64,000 nucleotides of DNA from Haladaptatus pallidirubidus (GTDB taxonomy: Archaea > Halobacteriota > Halobacteria > Halobacteriales > Haladaptataceae). Under the pieces are notes generated by a model. It was not told where the DNA came from and did not search any database. It saw nothing but the letters and a program-made list of their open reading frames with translations. The DNA lies in assembly GCF_020700235.1 (NCBI RefSeq), contig NZ_CP085303.1, positions 301,108 through 365,107 on the forward strand, written 5' to 3'. The position numbers and the translations under genes are program-made. How positions within the stretch are numbered: position 1 is the first letter of the stretch; each line of letters opens with the position of its first letter. Below are positions 24,442-34,103 of this stretch, piece by piece.

Positions 24442-25464
24442 TCACCGGTCAGCAAGCATGTTTTGAAGCTTTTCCGCCGAGAGATTGCTCCCTGTAATCG
24501 GCAACACAACAGTCTTTCCCGCAAGTTCACCACCCATTTGAAGCGCAGCCGCAATACCAGCGGCAGCTGCGCCCTCAGCCATGATTGCATCGTCAACGAG
24601 TAGTCGCTGGATGGCAGCCCGCAAGTCGTCGTCCTCAACAAGCATCATCTCTGTTAGGTGCTCCTGCATAATCTGCAGGGGGAGGGCAAACGGCGTCCGC
24701 GTCTTGATCCCCTCTGCGAAGGTGTCGGCTTGCGCTTGGAGTTCAATCGTTCCTTCGCTCCACGCTCGATAGACCGCATCAGCCCCCGTCGCCTGAACAC
24801 CAATGACATCAGCACCGAGGAGCGCACCGACAGTAAGCGCATAGGCTGATGCACTACTCCCTCCGCCGACAGGGTTGATCAGAACGTCTACCTCAGGACA
24901 ATCCTCCATAACTTCGAGGCCAGCGCTAGCGCGTCCAGCAATCAGGTGAGGTTCATTGCCACCGTGGACATACCGATATCCTTCTTCGGCTCCCTGTTGC
25001 TCGGCGTATTCGCGGGCTTCATCGAAATCCTGACCGTGCTTGATGACGGTCGCACCAAGGCGCTCCATGCTGTTGATCTTCGTCGGATTCTCGAGTGTAG
25101 CGGGGACGACGATAATCGCTGGAACATCGAACTCGCGGGCAGCTGTTGCCATCCCTTGGCCGTGATTGCCCATACTCGCCGTGATCAGTCCTTTCTCACG
25201 GAACTCCGGCTCAAGATCAGCAATCAGATTATAAAAGCCGCGAATTTTGAACGAGCGCGTCGGAAGCGTATCCTCACGCTTGAGATAGACATCGGCGTCT
25301 AACTCGGCTGAGAGACTTTCGCTACGCACCAACGGCGTCCGTGGAAGGTACCGCCGAACGATTCGTTGTGCTGCATAGATATCTTGGGTCGTGGGTGGGG
25401 TCAAATCGTGGTACGAGAAGATCGTTGTCTTGTCTGGAGATTCGACTGGTTCGTATGATGGCAT
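24442..25464 (-). CDS. Threonine/serine dehydratase, PLP fold type II
   Basis: The protein has 340 residues. The PLP lysine is Lys73 in LPTRSFKIRGFYN, preceded by the substrate loop YLKREDTL. Further family signatures are ASMGNHGQGMA (about 95-105), the glycine-rich phosphate loop NPVGGGSSASA, and the final PITGSNLS. It lacks the C-terminal ACT-like regulatory domain of biosynthetic IlvA, so it resembles catabolic or unregulated dehydratases that turn Thr or Ser into 2-oxobutyrate or pyruvate plus ammonia. It faces the Rid-family gene and lies inside the conjugation-like module as probable cargo. Substrate preference (Thr versus Ser or hydroxyaspartate) cannot be told. Confidence 0.9.
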   Translation of the reverse strand: MPSYEPVESPDKTTIFSYHDLTPPTTQDIYAAQRIVRRYLPRTPLVRSESLSAELDADVYLKREDTLPTRSFKIRGFYNLIADLEPEFREKGLITASMGNHGQGMATAAREFDVPAIIVVPATLENPTKINSMERLGATVIKHGQDFDEAREYAEQQGAEEGYRYVHGGNEPHLIAGRASAGLEVMEDCPEVDVLINPVGGGSSASAYALTVGALLGADVIGVQATGADAVYRAWSEGTIELQAQADTFAEGIKTRTPFALPLQIMQEHLTEMMLVEDDDLRAAIQRLLVDDAIMAEGAAAAGIAAALQMGGELAGKTVVLPITGSNLSAEKLQNMLADR

Positions 25465-25499
25465 CGATTCGTCGATAGGAGTGCAAGTGTGTTAAGCGT

Positions 25500-25977
25500 T
25501 CACGGTAGAGACCAACGGGTCACGTCAGAGTCACCGATGTCTTCCCAGACCGTCTCAAGCGAATCATAGTCTGCTTCCGCAAGTGCGTCAATCTGTCCTG
25601 GGCCAGCAACACCGTACTGCTCACGATACGCTTGCTCTTCTGCAACGAGGGTGGAAAGCTTGGTTTCAAGTTCAGTGTCGGTGTGCTCACGGCGCAGTTC
25701 GTTCGCACGAACCCACTCGAATAGGCATGATTTCTCAGGTATCGTTTCGGCCGCCCATCAATTGGTTCAACAATTCCACGGGCGATCAACCATTCTAAGT
25801 GTTCTCGTGCCGCTCCTTCCGAACAGTGAGCACAGCTCGCAACGTCGTCAACAGTTGCTGGTTCGTACAATTGGATGGCTGTGTCGTAGACGCGATCTTG
25901 AGTTGAGGAACCGTGATCCCATTGCTGTCGTTCTTTCCAACGGCATCTGCATCATCTGGATGGCCGGGATTGGACAT
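25500..25977 (-). pseudogene. Winged-helix regulator-like gene (DUF7342 type) with two frameshifts
   Basis: Three minus-strand frames make one protein: MSNPGHPDDADA, then WKERQQWDHGSSTQDRVYDT leading into EPATVDDVASCAHCSEGAAR and WLIARGIVEPIDGRPKRYLR, then EWVRANELRREHTDTELETK through SLETVWEDIGDSDV to TGA at 25500-25502. The first break (about 25937-25945) is repaired by CC to CCC, the second (about 25725) by TT to TTT. The HTH half and the acidic helical tail match a haloarchaeal winged-helix family I know as DUF7342 (from memory). It lies upstream of the dehydratase gene and could once have regulated it. Confidence 0.72.
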
Positions 25978-26204
25978 AAGTGATCCTTCGTGCTCGAAGA
26001 GAGTATATTGATTCAGACTACTGCCGAACGAGGCCGACAAATATTCGTGGATACGTCAGTATTGTCCATCTTTATATCATTAGTATGCCTTGACTTCTGA
26101 GAACAATTTCTCAATTAGGACAAATCCTTAATGTTAGTGAAAATTAAAACAAAAGCCTACACGTAGAGTAATTATTAACTAGCTGTGGAATAATATAATA
26201 CTAA

Positions 26205-26594
26205 ATGGAAACGTTCCCAATTGCCGGCCAGATCATCAACACAAAGATCATTTTTGGTCTGACTGCCCGTGATATTGGCGAAGCACTCGTCATTCCGTTT
26301 CTTGGGCTTGGCATCGCGCAAAGTCTTGGTGCTTCTGGTGATCTTTTTTTCATTGCCACCGGGATTGCGCTTGCTCTCGGTGTCGTAATCCTCCTCATCA
26401 CGCCTGCTGCACAACGGCCACTGAGCTACGCACGAGCCTGTGTTCATTACTACCTCGGTATCACGACGTATCGAAATCGCCGGACGCGACCCACCACGGA
26501 ACCGATGAAAACCCAAGATATGGTCGGTGTTCGCCACGCCGGCCTTGACATTGAGACGATCGAAGCGAAAGACGACCCCGACTCCCACAAGTGA
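26205..26594 (+). CDS. PrgI/VirB3-like membrane protein
   Basis: This 129-residue protein begins with a short amphipathic segment, then two adjacent hydrophobic helices (EALVIPFLGLGIAQSL; FFIATGIALALGVVILLI), followed by a cytosolic tail with YLGITTYRNRRTR. This size and topology match PrgI/VirB3-like proteins that partner with VirB4 ATPases at the membrane. The next gene starts six bases later and encodes what looks like the VirB4 N-terminal domain, then the VirB4 ATPase, so the three are almost certainly cotranscribed. The family call rests on topology and gene order. Confidence 0.72.
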   Translation: METFPIAGQIINTKIIFGLTARDIGEALVIPFLGLGIAQSLGASGDLFFIATGIALALGVVILLITPAAQRPLSYARACVHYYLGITTYRNRRTRPTTEPMKTQDMVGVRHAGLDIETIEAKDDPDSHK

Positions 26595-26600
26595 TTAGCC

Positions 26601-27650
26601 ATGGATTCACCACCGCCTGCTACCGACACCTCAACAGCCAGTTCTGGATTGTCTGGCACTCAAGACAAAGCTGAAACCGAGACGGCTGAATCTGACTCCA
26701 CGACACCCACATCAGCACCAGATAAGTCACCTACTCAGCCATCTGCTGACTGCCCCACAGTACGGACAGCGCTCGGGATACCCGATCAAGCATTCGAAAC
26801 CGATGCAGAACGGCCTGAATCGGATCTTGATATCCTCCGGACGATGGATGCAGCTCTCGCAGAAATTGATACAGATCTCCCGACAGCTCGGGAAGAAGCG
26901 CGTGCTCGTGACCAGTTCCAGCTCGAGGACAAGCTAAATAAGAAAACGACGGCGCAAGCCCAGCTCGGCTTTGACTATGTCCGTGATGATGGCATCACAG
27001 TCGACGATGAGGACTATATCGGACTTGTGAAAGTTCAGCCACGAAACTGGCTGACACTCAATCATGAGCAGCGTCGGCAGGTCATGAGCGACTACATTTC
27101 CTTTCTGATGGCGCTCGACTGGGCGATCGCCATCCCATGCTATCCCAGAGAGTTCGACCTCGGAGAGCACTATAACAAGTTCATTCGCGGTGGCACGAGT
27201 GTTGCTGCACGGGGGCAATCCCCAATTCTGCAGTATGGCCGACGATATTACATCCAGTGGGCGCAGGACAACATCGACGGCTCTGGGATCAAGACCCGAG
27301 ACTACTACATTGTCATTCGCGTCAACGCCACGCAAGTTACGACAAATCTTGATACCGGAAGTGTGCTCAACCAGCTAAGCACACTCCCGCTTATCGGCTC
27401 TGCAGGCGCAACCATTTTCAAACGCCTTCCATGGGTTAAGCACCACGAAAAGGCAGAAGCCGAGCTGTGTATTCGCGAAGTGCACAACCGTCAGCGGCGC
27501 GTTATCGATAAGCTCGGACGAACAGATGTCATGACTGAATTAGTCAGTACTCGCCAGGAAACGATGGAAATTCTGTATCACTACTATAATCACGTGAAAC
27601 CAGAGTTCGACAAATTTGATCATGCGACATTCTCCGAGGGGATGATCTAA
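26601..27650 (+). CDS. VirB4/TraC N-terminal-domain-like protein
   Basis: The protein has 349 residues. The first 65 are a disordered Ser/Thr/Pro/Glu-rich stretch. From about 130 a folded region contains VDDEDYIGLVKVQPRNWLTL, then SDYISFLMALDWAIAIPCYP, and later GSAGATIFKRLPWVKHHEKA, resembling the N-terminal portion of VirB4/TraC ATPases that precedes the motor domain. No Walker motif is present. It lies between the PrgI-like gene and the ATPase gene, separated by six and two bases, so it probably forms a complex with both. The domain assignment is from pattern and gene order, not a search. Confidence 0.65.
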   Translation: MDSPPPATDTSTASSGLSGTQDKAETETAESDSTTPTSAPDKSPTQPSADCPTVRTALGIPDQAFETDAERPESDLDILRTMDAALAEIDTDLPTAREEARARDQFQLEDKLNKKTTAQAQLGFDYVRDDGITVDDEDYIGLVKVQPRNWLTLNHEQRRQVMSDYISFLMALDWAIAIPCYPREFDLGEHYNKFIRGGTSVAARGQSPILQYGRRYYIQWAQDNIDGSGIKTRDYYIVIRVNATQVTTNLDTGSVLNQLSTLPLIGSAGATIFKRLPWVKHHEKAEAELCIREVHNRQRRVIDKLGRTDVMTELVSTRQETMEILYHYYNHVKPEFDKFDHATFSEGMI

Positions 27651-27652
27651 CA

Positions 27653-29872
27653 ATGGGCTCTCGCCTCCGGTCACTCATTCCTGGGCTGGAGAGTGAGCCA
27701 GGATTGGGTGAGATCGATGATGAGATCTTCGATCAGGCGACTGCCATCCTCGAAGCGAATAACGATGAGTTGTCCAAGGAAAATATCCAGGCCCAAGCGA
27801 AACATCTGCTCGAGCTCGAAACAGCCGAGGACGGTGAGATTCGGTTAGGTGTTCTTCAAGACGAAACGGAACGCTCGCTTGCTGACCGAGATATCATCGC
27901 CCCACACGAAATTACCGAGAAATCACCACTCTTAGAGTCGGGGTACATGGTTCGTGGTGGTCAGTACGTGCGAACCATGACAATCCACGGCTATCCAGAG
28001 CGCGTTCCACTCGGCTGGCTTGATGACCTTTATACAACACACGACAATATTCGAGTGACTCAGCACATCCGCCCTCGCGATTCACACGAAATTCTGCGAA
28101 AACTCCGCAAGCGGCTCACACAGCTTCGCGCTCGTCTCTATCGAAAAGACGAGAAAAATCAGAGCGATACCCACGAACTCGAATCCGATCACGAGGCGGT
28201 CTCCGATCTCATTTGGGATATTATTCGCGGCGAGACAAAGCTATTCACCTTCGCCATCTATTTCGAGATCATTGCCGATTCGAAGCAAGAATTGAATGAG
28301 GCGACCGAGCGTGCTTTGGAGATCGTTGCAAAGGCCAATACAAAAGCAGTTCCCCTTGAGAAGCGCCAAGTTGAGTCACAGGATGCTTTGGCGCCGCTTG
28401 GGAGTGATCCGATTATGGCGACACAACTCATGCAGGAAACGGCTGTTGCGACCATGTTCCCATTCATCGAGCCAGCGTTGGCCGATGACGAGGGTGTCTA
28501 TTATGGGTTCGATGGGACCCATACGCCGGTTCTCCTCGATCGTTACCGATTCTCCTCATACTCGAAGGTGATTGCTGGTGAAATGGGCTCGGGCAAGACG
28601 TTCGCGGAGAAGTATGAGATGTTTCACCGGATGATGATGGATCCCGAAATTGAACTTCTTGTGCTTGATCCGCTTGCTGACTTTGTAGACTTTGCAGAGG
28701 ATCTCGGTGGGCAGGTAATCCGATTCGGTGGTGAGAACACGATCAACCCACTCGAAATCCGTCGTGGGATTGACGATGTCGTCGAAGATCCGTTCCTCAA
28801 GAAGTATCGCTCGGTGATGGAGTTGTTCCGATTGCATTTTGCAGCCGGAGATGGGCAGGCACTTTCGAATGAACAAGAGGGGATTCTTCGGCGTGCTGTC
28901 TTGCTTTCCTATTACCAGTACGGAATCACCGAGGATCTAGCAACGCACGAGAACACGAGTCCAGTTATCGGAGATATCATCGAGATCCTCGAACACATCG
29001 CTGATGGCGATGATCCGACTGAGTTCCTTGAGTACCATGCGGGAGCCGAGGAGCCGCGAGTTGCCCCGAAAGTTCAGGATATCGCCGATCGATTTCGAGA
29101 GACAGACGAACGACTTGCCTACCAACTGTTGCTCGGGCTCGAAGCCTTCCAGGAGGGCGGCGAAAATGCGAATCTGAACGGGCGGACGAACGTCGAACTC
29201 GACAATCGGCTCGTGACTATCGATATGTCGATGTTCTCGGACACAGGGCAGGCACCTCTGTTTATGCACGTCATGTTTGACTGGATCTACCAGCGGGCTC
29301 AAAGCAGTGATCGCCGCACGCAAGTGACGATCGATGAGGCACATTACCTCTTGCGCCGAGGCGCCACGACAGATCTGATCGACCTATTCATCCGACATAG
29401 TCGCCACTTCAACACCGGACTGACGCTAATCTCCCAAACGGTGGATGAGTTCCTGGTTGAGTCAACGGAGCAGTCCGCGGATGCACTCGAGAAGGCCCGC
29501 GAGATCTACAATCTCTGTAATATTAAGCAGATTTTCCGGCACGAATCGGTGAGCGAGGAGATGATTGCCGTCCACGATCTCACGCATAACGAACAGCGAT
29601 TTATTGCCTCTGCACAGACCGGTGAGGACGGTACCCACTCGGAGAGTTTGCTGCTCGTCAACGACTGGAAGAAGCGCATCCAGCTGCATGTCGATGAGTT
29701 TGCTGTCCACGTGCTCGATGAGGATCTCGATCCATGGGAGTACCTAATCGAACAGAACGTACTCGACACAGGCGATGTTTCCTATTTGCTTGCGGACGGA
29801 CGCGCTAAGGAGTACGACATCCCGCCGTCGATGATAACGCAAGCGCGCGAATCCATGTCTCCAACGAGCTAA
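27653..29872 (+). CDS. VirB4/TraC-like type IV secretion ATPase
   Basis: The protein has 739 residues. Walker A is GEMGSGKT near residues 308-315 and Walker B is VTIDEAHYLL near 558-567, with the downstream TGLTLISQTVDEFL and CNIKQIFRHE segments usual for VirB4. The N-terminal 280 residues include a TraC-like region (GYPERVPLGWLDDLYTTHDN). VirB4 ATPases energise pilus assembly and substrate transfer at the inner face of the membrane. It starts two bases after the N-terminal-domain-like gene, giving a VirB3-VirB4N-VirB4 block. Motor residues look intact, so this part of the module is not decayed. Confidence 0.88.
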   Translation: MGSRLRSLIPGLESEPGLGEIDDEIFDQATAILEANNDELSKENIQAQAKHLLELETAEDGEIRLGVLQDETERSLADRDIIAPHEITEKSPLLESGYMVRGGQYVRTMTIHGYPERVPLGWLDDLYTTHDNIRVTQHIRPRDSHEILRKLRKRLTQLRARLYRKDEKNQSDTHELESDHEAVSDLIWDIIRGETKLFTFAIYFEIIADSKQELNEATERALEIVAKANTKAVPLEKRQVESQDALAPLGSDPIMATQLMQETAVATMFPFIEPALADDEGVYYGFDGTHTPVLLDRYRFSSYSKVIAGEMGSGKTFAEKYEMFHRMMMDPEIELLVLDPLADFVDFAEDLGGQVIRFGGENTINPLEIRRGIDDVVEDPFLKKYRSVMELFRLHFAAGDGQALSNEQEGILRRAVLLSYYQYGITEDLATHENTSPVIGDIIEILEHIADGDDPTEFLEYHAGAEEPRVAPKVQDIADRFRETDERLAYQLLLGLEAFQEGGENANLNGRTNVELDNRLVTIDMSMFSDTGQAPLFMHVMFDWIYQRAQSSDRRTQVTIDEAHYLLRRGATTDLIDLFIRHSRHFNTGLTLISQTVDEFLVESTEQSADALEKAREIYNLCNIKQIFRHESVSEEMIAVHDLTHNEQRFIASAQTGEDGTHSESLLLVNDWKKRIQLHVDEFAVHVLDEDLDPWEYLIEQNVLDTGDVSYLLADGRAKEYDIPPSMITQARESMSPTS

Positions 29873-29904
29873 CACGCCAACTCACAGGAATCAATTCATC
29901 ACTC

Positions 29905-32900
29905 ATGACCGCCACTCGTCGCTACATTCGAATCGAACCAGCTCACGAACGGGTCACACCTTCCGACATCATCTCCCGACTCGCCGGTCTGCGTAAGCTA
30001 AAATCTGGTTGGAAGATCAAATACGATCCTCGAAAAAGTGCGCCCACATTCGAGTTCCTTGCGCTCACACAAGGGAACCAAACGCCTGTCCGGTTTTATC
30101 TCGGTGCCGTTGATGAGACGCTCTTGTCGACAGTCTGCTCGGAGTTGACTACTGCATATCCGGCGAGTTACAACCTTTCAGAAGAGGAACTCGCGCTTCC
30201 CGACGAACTACTCGAACCATCCACGGTGAGCATCGATACAGATGGCGACGAAGATACTGTCAAATATCAATCTAGTGATGATGTGCGATCGGAACTGTTG
30301 AACCGAACACCAATCGCGGCCCGATGGCAGGGCGTGGGAACGCGTTCTGACGACTGGATGACGCCACTCACGCAGTATTCACAGTTTCACGCTACACATC
30401 ACGGTGACAGTGTATCGGCGAAAGCCCCGCTTGCAACGGCGGTCGAACGGCTTGCCCAAGCGAGTGCTCCCACCGTGTTGCAAGTGCTGTTCACTCGGTA
30501 TGCCGACTGGGAGAAGCTCGCCACGACCCGCAAAGAGAATATTCAGACCAAACACGACGGCGTCGTCCAGTCTGCGAAAACTAGCTTCAATGATATGCTC
30601 CGGGGCTATGACGAGGAGCATATTCGCGATCGACGGCGTGGACGAGACGCCCCCCAAATCGGGGAGAATATCCGCCAGACATCAAACGCCACGAGTGGTG
30701 GGGTTGCCTCTCGACAAGCGCTCATCGACCAGAAAAGCCCTTCCCAAACGTTTCTGGTAAACATGCGTGCAGCTGGGGTTCCATCCGCTGGCGCAGACGA
30801 TACCACGATCAACAGAGTACAGAGTGACGTTGATGCGCTGGCAAACGCATTCAATCATCTGGACGGCAGTTTCTACGAACTCAACGGAAGTCGACTCACG
30901 AAAGGACTGATGAATATCCGCGATCCAGCGAAAAAGGAGCTAAAACGGCTTCTTGATCGGTCGATCAAGATTTCAAACCGGGGACGCAGACGTCCGCAAC
31001 TGATTTTGAATGCAGATGAACTCGCTAATTTCGTGACCGTGCCAAGTGCGCATGCACTAACGACAGAAGGTGTCCGTGGTACTCGCGGCAAAGAGCGGCT
31101 ACGCCAGCCGCTCCCTCTCCCAGCACCTGAAATGCTGGATCAGTTGTCAGAATCAGGGATGGCGATTGGCCTACCACTCCAAGACCGGGATCAACCACTT
31201 GACGACGCAATTCACGTCCACCGATCAACGCTCGTTACACATTATATTCGCGCCGCCTCAACTGGCTCTGGAAAGTCTAAAAGCGTCCAAAATGACATCC
31301 TCACGCTGTTTGAACACGTTGGTGGTCCAACAGTGCTGCTCGAATCGAAAGGTGATAAGATGGTTGATAACTATCTCAAAGCACATTACGCCAAATTCGG
31401 GACGCTCGAAAACGTCTATCACTTCGATGTGCCGGATATGCTACCAGCATTCTCCTTTTTCGATATCCGCCCCGCCCTTACGATGGGTCGGCGTCGCGAA
31501 GATGCAATCCAGGATACTGTCGAGCACTTCCACGAGATCATGCGGCTGATCCTTGGTACGGAAACACACGATCGAGCGTTCGTCGCGAACGAGATTCTGA
31601 CGTTCTTGATCAAAGCACTGTTTGACAAGGAGTACGGCCAGGATGTGTTTAGTCTCGATACGCTCATTGAGGCCGTCTATCAGATGCGCCATGAACGCAT
31701 TATCCCGGAAATTTGTGCAGAGAATGCCCACATCGAGCGGGCGTTACTCCAGCAATGTGAGTTGGATGAGACACAGTTCCAGCAGCCGATGGGTGGGGCC
31801 GCGAATCGACTGAACAAGCTAGTCGAACTCGAACACCTCTATCAGATCTTCAATCACGTCCCTGAGTGGGATGATGAGGCTGGCGAGTATGTAGGGAACG
31901 TCTTCGACTTTCGGCACTTCCTTGATGAAGATGTAGTAGTTCTGTTCGACATCGGTGAATTGCGTGCCGACTCGCGCAACGCGTTGACGATGCTGCTGCT
32001 GAGCAACCTCTGGGATGCCGTTCAAGGGCGCACCGATGAGAGCACGACAGGGGAGGACAAAATTGCGAACGTCATTATTGAAGAAGCAGCGGCGGTCGCG
32101 ACATCCGAACTCGTCTATGAAGAGTTCTTACCCCAAGGACGGGGCTTCGGCGTGAGTCTCGGCCTGATCATGCAGTATCCCGACCAAGTGAACGATCATA
32201 CGGTATCCGATCGACCGTATAAAGAGATATTGAACAACGTGAAGACGAAAATCATCGGAGACATTGCGGTCGATGACGACCTCGTGAAGTCGATGGCACA
32301 TGAGAATTTGTCCAAACAAGACCTCCACAAGCGGATACAACGATTGCCGTCTGGCGAGTGGATCGTGCAACTTCCAAGTCCCAGGTTTGGCGAAACAGAT
32401 CCCACGACATTCTCGCTCGCACCATTACCCATTCCAGAAGGGCACCCGGAAAGCGACCGTCTACTTGCCGGTGATGCGCGCCACCTCTTTGAGGAGATGG
32501 CCCGCCCGCAGGTCAGACGACGAACCCAGATCGAATGCAGTATCTCCAATCGCCCGAGCAAGATCGGGCATGACGATGCACGGGATACGCTTGCGGAGAT
32601 AGGTGATGCGGACACTGCAGGCACAGACGGGTTTCAAGAGCACACAGCCGCCGCTGAAGCTGCCGACGGTGGTACTCCAGTGGAGACTCCCTTCTTCGGT
32701 GGAGGCAGTGTGAGTGACGACACACGCACAGCTGCAGACGACAGGGCAGCAACGGGTATGGAAGACACACCAGTTAGCGACCGTCCGAGTGATGAACAAG
32801 ATCTCGGAGGTGCTTCCATGTTCGGCGCTCCGACGACGGAGCAGTCACCACCCGAAGACACACCGACATCCGCCTCACCCGATCAGACACCGATCGATGG

Positions 32901-34101
32901 CCACAATGGACAAACTGGCGAAGAAGAGCCAGAAACCACAGACGCAGACGAAGATGCAGCGGACACGGACGACGAGGCCGAACGATCGAGTGATGCTACA
33001 CTCTCCGAACACGTCCATTACGATGCAGATGTCGACGGCTATGTCTGCGATCTCTGTGGTACAGAGTATACAGCGTCTGAGAAGCGACGAGCGAGCGTCT
33101 GCTGTCAGTTTGCGTCGAAAGACGAGGTCTTCGTTGCTGCTCGTCGGGCACACAAAACGACTGACTCTACGAGTGATCTCCTTGATCGACTTCGGAAAAT
33201 TGCTGCCCATGCCGAAGACTACGGCATCGAAATCTCCCTCCAAGACTTTACATCGCTTGATGTATCTGCCGCTGCACCGCCCACGGATGGTAACGAAGAC
33301 GAATCAGAAGACATCCTCGAGACGAAACACCCCCACTCGTCCGATGACGGCACAGCGACGCGCTTCAGTGAGGCAACGACACATGTTCCAGACGCAACGC
33401 TTCGGGCAGAAGGAGTAATGCGTGATGAGGCAGCGTTTCTCGAGGTCGTACTGGATGCAATGAACCACCAACTCGACGAGTATTCGCTCCAAGAGAGCAT
33501 GACTGTGCTCGAAGAACCATTCGCTGATCTCGATGTCGAGGCACTCATACAGAAAGGATTTCTCGAGGAACACCGCTCGTTCCGCCAGAAGTACTACACC
33601 GTATTGCCAGTTGGCCGGCAGTTTCTGGATCGCTCGCTAGAGGCCGGTCCAGGTGTCGGCGATCTCGGTGAGAAAACGCCGCACAAGGCTGGAGTCGTCT
33701 TTCTCGACGCCTGGCTCACCCAACAAGAAGACGTCGCCCGGACGGAGGTCTACTATCAACACCGGGAGGATACAGTCTTCGACGTCGCTGGCTTCGACAC
33801 TGCAGACGACCTCATCTGGGTCGGTGAGGTCGAAACCCCGAGCAATAATTCCGAGGCGTTGGTTGCGGATTACGAGAAACTGGCAAGTGTCGAGGCCGCT
33901 GCTGTGTGGGCCGGTGAAGATAAGACATTCATCCTGGATGCAATCGAGACACTCACCGATGCCGGGAAGGTCGAGTTCTCGCTGAGTTCGACCCAACGAC
34001 GGACGATCAGCTCGCTTCGTGCAGCGATCAGCGAATACGATGATCCGGGGATGACGGCACTCCACACGTTCCGAAGTCTCGAAGCGGAGGTCTTCGACTA
34101 A
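29905..34101 (+). CDS. Giant VirD4/HerA-like coupling ATPase with zinc ribbon and nuclease-like C-terminus
   Basis: The 1398-residue protein is about twice the usual coupling-protein length. Walker A STGSGKSKS lies near residues 452-460 and Walker B NVIIEEAAAVA near 720-730; QYPDQVND follows in the sensor-like region. About 880-1020 is an acidic disordered linker. A zinc ribbon (CDLCG near 1046-1050, CC near 1066) is next, then a winged-helix-like segment (MTVLEEPFADLDVEALIQKG), and a C-terminal domain with YYQHREDTVFDVAGF and DDLIWVGEVETPSNN, reminiscent of PD-(D/E)XK nuclease folds. No N-terminal membrane helices are seen. It probably selects or processes DNA for the transfer channel. The nuclease call is tentative. 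Confidence 0.82.
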   Translation: MTATRRYIRIEPAHERVTPSDIISRLAGLRKLKSGWKIKYDPRKSAPTFEFLALTQGNQTPVRFYLGAVDETLLSTVCSELTTAYPASYNLSEEELALPDELLEPSTVSIDTDGDEDTVKYQSSDDVRSELLNRTPIAARWQGVGTRSDDWMTPLTQYSQFHATHHGDSVSAKAPLATAVERLAQASAPTVLQVLFTRYADWEKLATTRKENIQTKHDGVVQSAKTSFNDMLRGYDEEHIRDRRRGRDAPQIGENIRQTSNATSGGVASRQALIDQKSPSQTFLVNMRAAGVPSAGADDTTINRVQSDVDALANAFNHLDGSFYELNGSRLTKGLMNIRDPAKKELKRLLDRSIKISNRGRRRPQLILNADELANFVTVPSAHALTTEGVRGTRGKERLRQPLPLPAPEMLDQLSESGMAIGLPLQDRDQPLDDAIHVHRSTLVTHYIRAASTGSGKSKSVQNDILTLFEHVGGPTVLLESKGDKMVDNYLKAHYAKFGTLENVYHFDVPDMLPAFSFFDIRPALTMGRRREDAIQDTVEHFHEIMRLILGTETHDRAFVANEILTFLIKALFDKEYGQDVFSLDTLIEAVYQMRHERIIPEICAENAHIERALLQQCELDETQFQQPMGGAANRLNKLVELEHLYQIFNHVPEWDDEAGEYVGNVFDFRHFLDEDVVVLFDIGELRADSRNALTMLLLSNLWDAVQGRTDESTTGEDKIANVIIEEAAAVATSELVYEEFLPQGRGFGVSLGLIMQYPDQVNDHTVSDRPYKEILNNVKTKIIGDIAVDDDLVKSMAHENLSKQDLHKRIQRLPSGEWIVQLPSPRFGETDPTTFSLAPLPIPEGHPESDRLLAGDARHLFEEMARPQVRRRTQIECSISNRPSKIGHDDARDTLAEIGDADTAGTDGFQEHTAAAEAADGGTPVETPFFGGGSVSDDTRTAADDRAATGMEDTPVSDRPSDEQDLGGASMFGAPTTEQSPPEDTPTSASPDQTPIDGHNGQTGEEEPETTDADEDAADTDDEAERSSDATLSEHVHYDADVDGYVCDLCGTEYTASEKRRASVCCQFASKDEVFVAARRAHKTTDSTSDLLDRLRKIAAHAEDYGIEISLQDFTSLDVSAAAPPTDGNEDESEDILETKHPHSSDDGTATRFSEATTHVPDATLRAEGVMRDEAAFLEVVLDAMNHQLDEYSLQESMTVLEEPFADLDVEALIQKGFLEEHRSFRQKYYTVLPVGRQFLDRSLEAGPGVGDLGEKTPHKAGVVFLDAWLTQQEDVARTEVYYQHREDTVFDVAGFDTADDLIWVGEVETPSNNSEALVADYEKLASVEAAAVWAGEDKTFILDAIETLTDAGKVEFSLSSTQRRTISSLRAAISEYDDPGMTALHTFRSLEAEVFD

Positions 34102-34103
34102 CA

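Noticed and set aside
32714..33418. A 234-codon frame inside the giant ATPase gene
   Set aside because: Shadow of the acidic linker and zinc-ribbon region; the main frame has clear domains.
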